Shown: positions 14,451 through 18,538 of the stretch, one piece after another | Layout: each line of letters starts with the position of its first letter | Numbering within the stretch: the stretch's first letter is position 1 | Made by a program: the position numbers and the translations under genes | Assembly (NCBI GenBank): GCA_964386795.1 | Contig: CAYLUE010000033.1 | Location: 1-18,538, forward strand | DNA: 18,538 nucleotides | Direction of reading: 5' to 3' | Origin: TMED108 sp964386795 | Lineage (GTDB): Bacteria; Fidelibacterota; Marinisomatia; Marinisomatales; TCS55 | The notes under the pieces: model-generated | Told to the model about the DNA's origin: nothing | The model's input: only the letters and a program-made list of their open reading frames with translations | Databases searched by the model: none

Positions 14451-15758
14451 TTAACCATTTTTAATGCGATTTTGATAGATTTTTATGGATTTTTTTTCAA
14501 GTTTTTCATTAATCATCAATGCATTTAGAGATTTCAGCTTAAGATTTGGATCTAAACCGTCACCCATTCTTCTCAATTGTACATAATACCAAGATATGAT
14601 GCTTAATGCATTCAAAGCTTTTATTATTGTAATCGGACTATTAATCGAAAGCCATTTTTTGCCAATTGATAGCTTATCTTCAAAAATAGGCAATATCTCT
14701 ATTTTGCGTAATAAAAGTTTTTTTACAGCTAGAGGGTCTGAGCAAAGAGGTCTAGCAACGCCAATGATTTGACAAACACTGGAAAGCGCGGAATCCATAC
14801 CCTTTTGTGTACGAAAACCACCGGTAACCATTAATGGGGTTGAACAAACCGATGATATTTTTTGGGCGTAAGATAAAAAGTAAGCTTCTCTAGCAACTGT
14901 ACTACGATTTAGAAATAAATTCTTTTTTGGATTTATGCTTAATTCATCATACCCTAAAAACTTTGCCTGCTCATAAGTACCGCCTGATATTTCCAATAAA
15001 TCCACTTTTTCTTCATTAAGCATTTTTGCTACGGCAATCGATTCGGAATCACTAAAACCTCCTTTTTGAAAATCCGCTGAGTTTAGTTTTACAGATATCG
15101 GATAATCATTACCAAGCTCTTTACGGCACCTACGAATAATCTCAATTAGAAGTCGCGATCTATTTTCAATTGAACCTCCCCAATCATCATCTCTTAAATT
15201 AATATTTGGCGATAAAAATTGAGATAATAAATATCCATGTGCTGAATGAAGCTGGATTCCAGTGAAGCCTACATCTTGAGCAATCTTAGCAGCAAAAACA
15301 AATTGCTCGATAGTGTCTTTTATATCCTGGGCGGACATCTCAATAGGGACTCCATACTTTCTACCAGGTATTTTAAGTGGCACTGCTGATGGAGCCATGG
15401 GTCTTTTATTTATTTCGCCAGGGGTTTGCCTTCCCGCATGACTTAATTGAATCCAAAAATGAGTTTGATTTCGAGTTCCGATTTCTGTCCATCTTTTTAA
15501 GGTTTGTAATTGATCTTTATAGTTCTTTTGATCAATAATAATATTTCCAGCACCTTCAATATTGTATCTATTAACCATTACATTACCTGAAATCAACAAT
15601 CCACATTCACTCTCAGACCATCTTTTATAAAGATTAAGGTGCTTTTCGCTTACGAAATTATTCGAATCGGCAATTCTTTCCGTCATCGCGGATTTGCCGA
15701 TTCTATTTTTTATTTGTGCGCCACAAGGAAGATTAAAATTAGATTGAAGTATACTCAC
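14451..15758 (-). CDS. NADH:flavin oxidoreductase, Old Yellow Enzyme family
   Basis: A 435-residue FMN-dependent oxidoreductase with a TIM barrel. Landmarks are IGKSAMTERIAD (20-31), WIQLSHAGRQTPG (102-114), the active-site H171-S-A-H174-GYLLSQFLSPNIN, and DDWGGSIENRSRLL (190-203), with KLNSADF and VTGGF further on at FMN-phosphate positions. Family enzymes reduce the activated C=C of enones, or demethylate or oxidise amines in the longer trimethylamine dehydrogenase-like members. This one lacks the iron-sulfur and FAD domains of the long type, but has an unusual ~80-residue C-terminal tail after the barrel (containing WYYVQLRRMGDGLDP). Translation starts at GTG (15758-15756); the next in-frame Met (M25) would delete the first strand. 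It follows the symporter gene by 11 bases, so it may act on the imported solute. Confidence 0.9.
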   Translation of the reverse strand: MSILQSNFNLPCGAQIKNRIGKSAMTERIADSNNFVSEKHLNLYKRWSESECGLLISGNVMVNRYNIEGAGNIIIDQKNYKDQLQTLKRWTEIGTRNQTHFWIQLSHAGRQTPGEINKRPMAPSAVPLKIPGRKYGVPIEMSAQDIKDTIEQFVFAAKIAQDVGFTGIQLHSAHGYLLSQFLSPNINLRDDDWGGSIENRSRLLIEIIRRCRKELGNDYPISVKLNSADFQKGGFSDSESIAVAKMLNEEKVDLLEISGGTYEQAKFLGYDELSINPKKNLFLNRSTVAREAYFLSYAQKISSVCSTPLMVTGGFRTQKGMDSALSSVCQIIGVARPLCSDPLAVKKLLLRKIEILPIFEDKLSIGKKWLSINSPITIIKALNALSIISWYYVQLRRMGDGLDPNLKLKSLNALMINEKLEKKSIKIYQNRIKNG

Positions 15759-15769
15759 TATAAATACAG

Positions 15770-17158
15770 TTAATTCTTTTTCAAAAAATAAATCAAAATT
15801 AAACTAGTCATAAATGGGACTACTCTTTCTAGCCAATCTCCCGGTGTATTGGGTAGTATGAAAAATAGTACTGCTAATACAAAACCCAGTATAATAGAAA
15901 TAAGCAGATGTTGAGGACTAATATTCCATTTCATTATTTTAGAAATCACTGCAGGTCCAAACGATGAGCCCATTGCAGTCCAGGCAAATAACACTCTACT
16001 AAATATTTTTTCAGGTATTAAAACTGCAATCATAGCTGAAGTTAATATAACAACACCGGTTATTATTCTTGAAATCTTTAAAGAGCTTTCTTTCATCCCA
16101 AGGTCAAGGCTAATAGATGACGAGCAAACTAATATTTGACTATCAGCTGTAGACATGATTGCAGATATCACCGCTGCAAGCAGTACACCTTGGACAACAG
16201 GATGAAAGATTTCATTAGATAATCTAAAAAAGATGTTTTCATTATTGCTTAAATCTGCAATCATAAAATGGCCCGTAATACCTAGTAGCCACATCCCGAC
16301 AAATACAATACAAAACCAAATGAGGGCATATGTCCTTGATGTTGCTAAAGTACCTTGGTCTTTGACAGATATAAATCGTGATAGCAAATGCGGCTGTCCA
16401 AAATAACCTAAACCTATTCCTAGGTGTCCGATGATTAATCCTAATGCAGTCATACCTATATTTCCAGCTGTTAAGCTGGCAAATTCAGTGGTTGCAGTTG
16501 CAAAGTTTTTGATGAGCTCAGAAATACCGCCCAATTTTATAATCGCCATAGTAGGCATTACTACAGCTGTAAATGCTATCAAAAATCCTTGAATTGTATC
16601 GGTAATACTTACGGCCAGGTATCCACCCATATAAGTGTAAAAGTAAATCACGATTGCACTGATCATTATACTTTCTACAATACTGATTCCAAAAGTATCA
16701 TTTAGTGCATTTCCTGCACCTTGAAATTGTGAAGCAATATAAAATGTGAATGAAAAGATGATAATAAATGATGATACAAATAATATGTATTTTTTATCTT
16801 TATCATTATAATCATTTGAAATTAACTGAGGTATCGTAATCAGATTATTTTTTCTAGTTATACTTAAAATTGCCGGTGCAACTTTAAGCCAAGATATAAA
16901 CATACCAGTCACTACTCCGATCACTAACCATATAGTTGAAACACCTTGTGAAAATGCTATTCCGCTAACTCCAAGTAAGGTCCAAGCAGATGAATTACTA
17001 GCTGAATAGCTTATCGATGTGATAATAGGACCTAATCGTTTTCCGCCAACAAAGTAATCTTCAATCGTTACATTTTTTTTCCGAGTTGACCAACCAATAA
17101 AAATCAATAATAGCTTATATATAATGAGAGTGGTAATAATTATTGCTGATCTTTCCAA
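15770..17158 (-). CDS. putP: PutP-like sodium/solute symporter (SSS family)
   Basis: A 462-residue inner-membrane symporter of the solute:sodium family, most like the Na+/proline carrier PutP (about 500 residues). Matching segments are EDYFVGGKRLGP (33-44), ASNSSAWTLLGVSG (53-66), FYIASQFQGAG (139-149), GGYLAVSITDTIQG (178-191), GLGYFGQPHLLSRF (249-262) and the Na2-site region MSTADSQILVCSS (335-347). Residue numbers coincide with E. coli PutP through the first half, showing that D55 is replaced by N55 and M56 by S56, while Y140 and D187 are kept. The position matching W244 appears to be isoleucine. Proline may therefore not be the substrate. The start is TTG (17158-17156) with a GAGGAA just upstream; an in-frame stop lies only three codons before it, and no ATG follows until M86. 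It heads the long operon. Confidence 0.88.
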   Translation of the reverse strand: MERSAIIITTLIIYKLLLIFIGWSTRKKNVTIEDYFVGGKRLGPIITSISYSASNSSAWTLLGVSGIAFSQGVSTIWLVIGVVTGMFISWLKVAPAILSITRKNNLITIPQLISNDYNDKDKKYILFVSSFIIIFSFTFYIASQFQGAGNALNDTFGISIVESIMISAIVIYFYTYMGGYLAVSITDTIQGFLIAFTAVVMPTMAIIKLGGISELIKNFATATTEFASLTAGNIGMTALGLIIGHLGIGLGYFGQPHLLSRFISVKDQGTLATSRTYALIWFCIVFVGMWLLGITGHFMIADLSNNENIFFRLSNEIFHPVVQGVLLAAVISAIMSTADSQILVCSSSISLDLGMKESSLKISRIITGVVILTSAMIAVLIPEKIFSRVLFAWTAMGSSFGPAVISKIMKWNISPQHLLISIILGFVLAVLFFILPNTPGDWLERVVPFMTSLILIYFLKKN

Positions 17159-17160
17159 AC

Positions 17161-17166
17161 TTCCTC
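17161..17166 (-). promoter_or_regulatory. Shine-Dalgarno-like site for the TTG-started symporter gene
   Basis: The minus strand reads GAGGAA, two bases before the TTG start codon. It is the clearest Shine-Dalgarno-like sequence before any gene here; most other starts have A+T-rich leaders without one. It helps fix the TTG as the start, since an in-frame TAA sits at 17170-17168. Confidence 0.5.
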
Positions 17167-17208
17167 TTTATCTATTAATGCAATAGTGTTGTATAATTAT
17201 TTTTAGTT

Positions 17209-17265
17209 TTGATAAAATAAATTTATTAATGAAAGACTAACTTATTAGTATCTTTATTTTATCAA
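17209..17265. repeat. 13-bp perfect inverted repeat between divergent symporter and nth genes
   Basis: TTGATAAAATAAA (17209-17221) is exactly inverted as TTTATTTTATCAA (17253-17265), with 31 bases between the arms. Inside lies a smaller hairpin, ACTAA-CTTA-TTAGT. The 143-base divergent spacer (17159-17301) is otherwise A+T-rich and holds a TATAAT at 17286-17291 close to the nth start. The arms could be two half-sites of a regulator that controls both promoters, or form a cruciform. No known operator is recognised. Confidence 0.5.
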
Positions 17266-17285
17266 TTAATAATCTTTAACAACAT

Positions 17286-17291
17286 TATAAT
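17286..17291 (+). promoter_or_regulatory. Possible -10 element for nth
   Basis: A perfect TATAAT ends 10 bases before the nth ATG (17302). If used, the transcript would have a leader of only a few bases, close to leaderless, fitting the lack of a Shine-Dalgarno sequence. No good -35 hexamer is seen 17 bases upstream, so the call is tentative. Confidence 0.3.
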
Positions 17292-17301
17292 ATCATAAGT
17301 A

Positions 17302-17937
17302 ATGAATCGATCTGACAAAGCAATAAAAATTGGTACTATTTTAGATAAGCTATACCCTAGCACTCCAATACCATTAGAGCATTCAAGTGCTTATACTTTA
17401 CTCGTGGCTGTAATGCTTTCCGCGCAAACCACTGACAAAAAAGTAAATCAGGTTACACCTGCTCTTTTTAAACTTGCAAACACTCCAGAAAAAATGGCTG
17501 CAATTGATGTAAATACAATCCAGAATTTGATTAAAGAAATTGGATTAGCACCAACTAAAGCAAAAAATATAAAAAAGATGGCGCAGCAAATTATTGATGC
17601 AGGCAGTTTGAGTGCTGATTGGGAATTCCTTGAAAGCTTAGCAGGGGTTGGACATAAGACTGCAAGCGTTGTGATGTCACAATGGTATGGCTATGCTGCA
17701 TTTCCTGTAGATACCCATATCCATCGTCTCGCTGCAAGATGGGGCCTATCCAAAGCAAAGAATGTTGAAATGACGGAAAGAGATCTCAAAAAATTATGGC
17801 CAGACTCACTATGGAATAAGCGCCATTTACAACTAATATTTTTTGGCCGTGAACACTGCCCTGCTAGAAATCATAATCTAGAAGAATGTGTGATTTGCTC
17901 ATGGGCTGGATTAAGAAAATATTTTAATAACAAATAA
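17302..17937 (+). CDS. nth: Endonuclease III (DNA glycosylase/AP lyase)
   Basis: A 211-residue base-excision repair enzyme that removes oxidised pyrimidines and cuts the abasic site. The helix-hairpin-helix is LAGVGHKTASVV (113-124) with catalytic lysine K119, and the catalytic aspartate is D137 in FPVDTHIHRLA. LLVAVMLSAQTTDKKVN (33-49) is the usual N-terminal signature. The length equals that of E. coli Nth (211). The iron-sulfur region is unusual: C186, C196 and C199 give C-x9-C-x2-C and there is no fourth cysteine in the 12 remaining residues, against C-x6-C-x2-C-x5-C in E. coli. H191 lies between the first two cysteines and might contribute, or the cluster may be absent. It is a single plus-strand gene with a near-leaderless start, convergent with the sulfotransferase gene 10 bases away. 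Confidence 0.95.
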   Translation: MNRSDKAIKIGTILDKLYPSTPIPLEHSSAYTLLVAVMLSAQTTDKKVNQVTPALFKLANTPEKMAAIDVNTIQNLIKEIGLAPTKAKNIKKMAQQIIDAGSLSADWEFLESLAGVGHKTASVVMSQWYGYAAFPVDTHIHRLAARWGLSKAKNVEMTERDLKKLWPDSLWNKRHLQLIFFGREHCPARNHNLEECVICSWAGLRKYFNNK

Positions 17938-17959
17938 TCTTATTATCTTAAAATATTTT
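17916..17959. terminator. 12-bp AT-only inverted repeat at convergent 3' ends, possible bidirectional terminator
   Basis: AAAATATTTTAA (17916-17927) is exactly inverted as TTAAAATATTTT (17948-17959), with 20 bases between. The arms reach into the last codons of both nth and the convergent sulfotransferase gene, and the nth stop codon lies in the loop. The position and the flanking T/A runs suit a bidirectional terminator, but the stem has no G-C pair, so strength is doubtful. Confidence 0.35.
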
Positions 17960-18538
17960 TATAAACAAAAAATATAAAAGAGCAATAATTGATAAAATCA
18001 ATAAATATGGAATCGTTTTAATAATAGCAAAATTGCGAAGTATCGCATTAGTGTCATTTACTTTTGGGAATGAAATATTATCTGGTCTATCAACATTAAG
18101 AAACTTACATAGCGGCCCCCATCCTTCATGCACAGAGTATAGCAATAACCTATCAGAGGGTATTGTTTTTTTAAGATCCTCAATATGTTTATTATAAATA
18201 ATCTGAACTGATTTTCTATCGGTAAAATTATCTTTAAATAATCCACCCCAAATTAAGTTATCTTGCATTATTATTAATCTTTTAAGAGGGAGAATTAACT
18301 TTTTAAACCAATCTGGTAGCATCGTAGGAACGGTATAAACAGTATTCTTGGTACTTTTGTACCACGCGTCAAAATCCCTCATAGTTAAAATAAATTTTGC
18401 ATCTGGATACTTTCTAGATAATTCTTTGTAAAAGAGGCATACTGGATAATCAACTGCTGAATTAAAATTATTAAATAATTGATCCCATTCGGGTTTATTG
18501 CCAATTGAAATATTATACCATTTTTTTATGTGTGATGG
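17948..18538 (-). CDS. Sulfotransferase-family protein with C-terminal membrane anchor (5' end cut by window edge)
   Basis: The frame is open from the right edge to the TAA at 17950-17948, giving 196 residues without the N terminus. The part upstream of the Met at 18382 reads NSAVDYPVCLFYKELSRKYP and then DAKFILTMRDFDAWYKS, which is family sequence, so that Met (in LTMRDF) is internal and not the start. The block matches P-loop sulfotransferases of the Sulfotransfer_4 type; the later LLLYSVHEGWGPLCKFLNVD and FPKVND are equally typical. R54 of the MRD motif would contact the 3'-phosphate of PAPS. The 5'-phosphosulfate-binding loop should lie beyond the window. The last ~25 residues (IPYLLILSIIALLYFLFIKIF) form a membrane helix, so the enzyme is probably tail-anchored. 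The acceptor is unknown. It is convergent with nth. Confidence 0.85.
   Translation of the reverse strand, partial: PSHIKKWYNISIGNKPEWDQLFNNFNSAVDYPVCLFYKELSRKYPDAKFILTMRDFDAWYKSTKNTVYTVPTMLPDWFKKLILPLKRLIIMQDNLIWGGLFKDNFTDRKSVQIIYNKHIEDLKKTIPSDRLLLYSVHEGWGPLCKFLNVDRPDNISFPKVNDTNAILRNFAIIKTIPYLLILSIIALLYFLFIKIF

Noticed and set aside
14451..15758. 2,4-dienoyl-CoA reductase or trimethylamine dehydrogenase-type enzyme
   Set aside because: At 435 residues the protein lacks the iron-sulfur cysteine cluster and FAD/NAD domains of the ~670-residue members; only the FMN barrel plus a short tail is present.
18058..18246. A 62-codon minus-strand frame
   Set aside because: It overlaps the sulfotransferase gene in a different frame and shows no family motif.
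18380..18382. ATG as the start of the sulfotransferase gene
   Set aside because: Fifty-two codons of family-like sequence continue upstream in the same frame to the window edge, and the Met lies in the conserved LTMRDF segment.
1..18538. tRNA/rRNA genes, CRISPR arrays, insertion sequences, phage genes or att sites
   Set aside because: No cloverleaf, regularly spaced repeats, transposase or integrase sequence was recognised on either strand.

Overview
The window is a gene-dense, AT-rich bacterial chromosome segment. No gap between genes exceeds about 150 bases. Most leaders are A+T-rich and lack a Shine-Dalgarno sequence. There are several lipoproteins, a DUF5916-type outer-membrane protein and two Tat-type signal peptides. 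Together these suggest a marine, genome-streamlined member of the Bacteroidota/FCB group (for example a marine Bacteroidota or Marinimicrobia relative). This placement is inference, since no rRNA or tRNA gene is present to test it.

Layout, left to right. (1) Positions 1-4522, minus strand, read right to left: a TSUP-family permease, a lipoprotein with a class A beta-lactamase fold, a TlpA-like thioredoxin lipoprotein, a class I aminotransferase, and a threonine dehydratase-like enzyme cut by the left edge. The last three are chained by ATGA start/stop overlaps. (2) 4595-5569, plus strand: a lone tocopherol-cyclase-family protein whose stop codon overlaps that of the convergent yaaA (5566-6339, minus). 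(3) 17158 down to 6420, minus strand: an uninterrupted run of eleven genes with gaps of 32 bases or less or 4-base overlaps. In transcription order these are a PutP-like Na+/solute symporter, an Old Yellow Enzyme family flavin oxidoreductase, a three-helix membrane protein, a cytoplasmic class V PLP enzyme, a PAP2-type phosphatase, a DUF5916 outer-membrane protein, a lipocalin-like lipoprotein, a Tat-exported class V PLP enzyme, a Tat-type Rieske lipoprotein, a methyltransferase with a signal peptide, and a stand-alone LON-domain protein. (4) 17302-17937, plus strand: endonuclease III. (5) 17948-18538, minus strand: a sulfotransferase with a C-terminal membrane anchor, cut by the right edge.

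The long run is the part most likely to hold something new. Seven of its eleven products look membrane-bound, exported or surface-located. It pairs two related PLP enzymes, one cytoplasmic and one with a Tat signal. The exported one is directly followed by a Tat-type Rieske [2Fe-2S] lipoprotein and then by an apparently exported SAM-type methyltransferase. A periplasmic chemistry on an amine or amino-acid-containing substrate is a reasonable hypothesis, but the sequence alone does not prove it. No mobile element, CRISPR array or RNA gene was recognised. Notable non-coding structure is limited to AT-rich inverted repeats in four intergenic or 3'-end regions.
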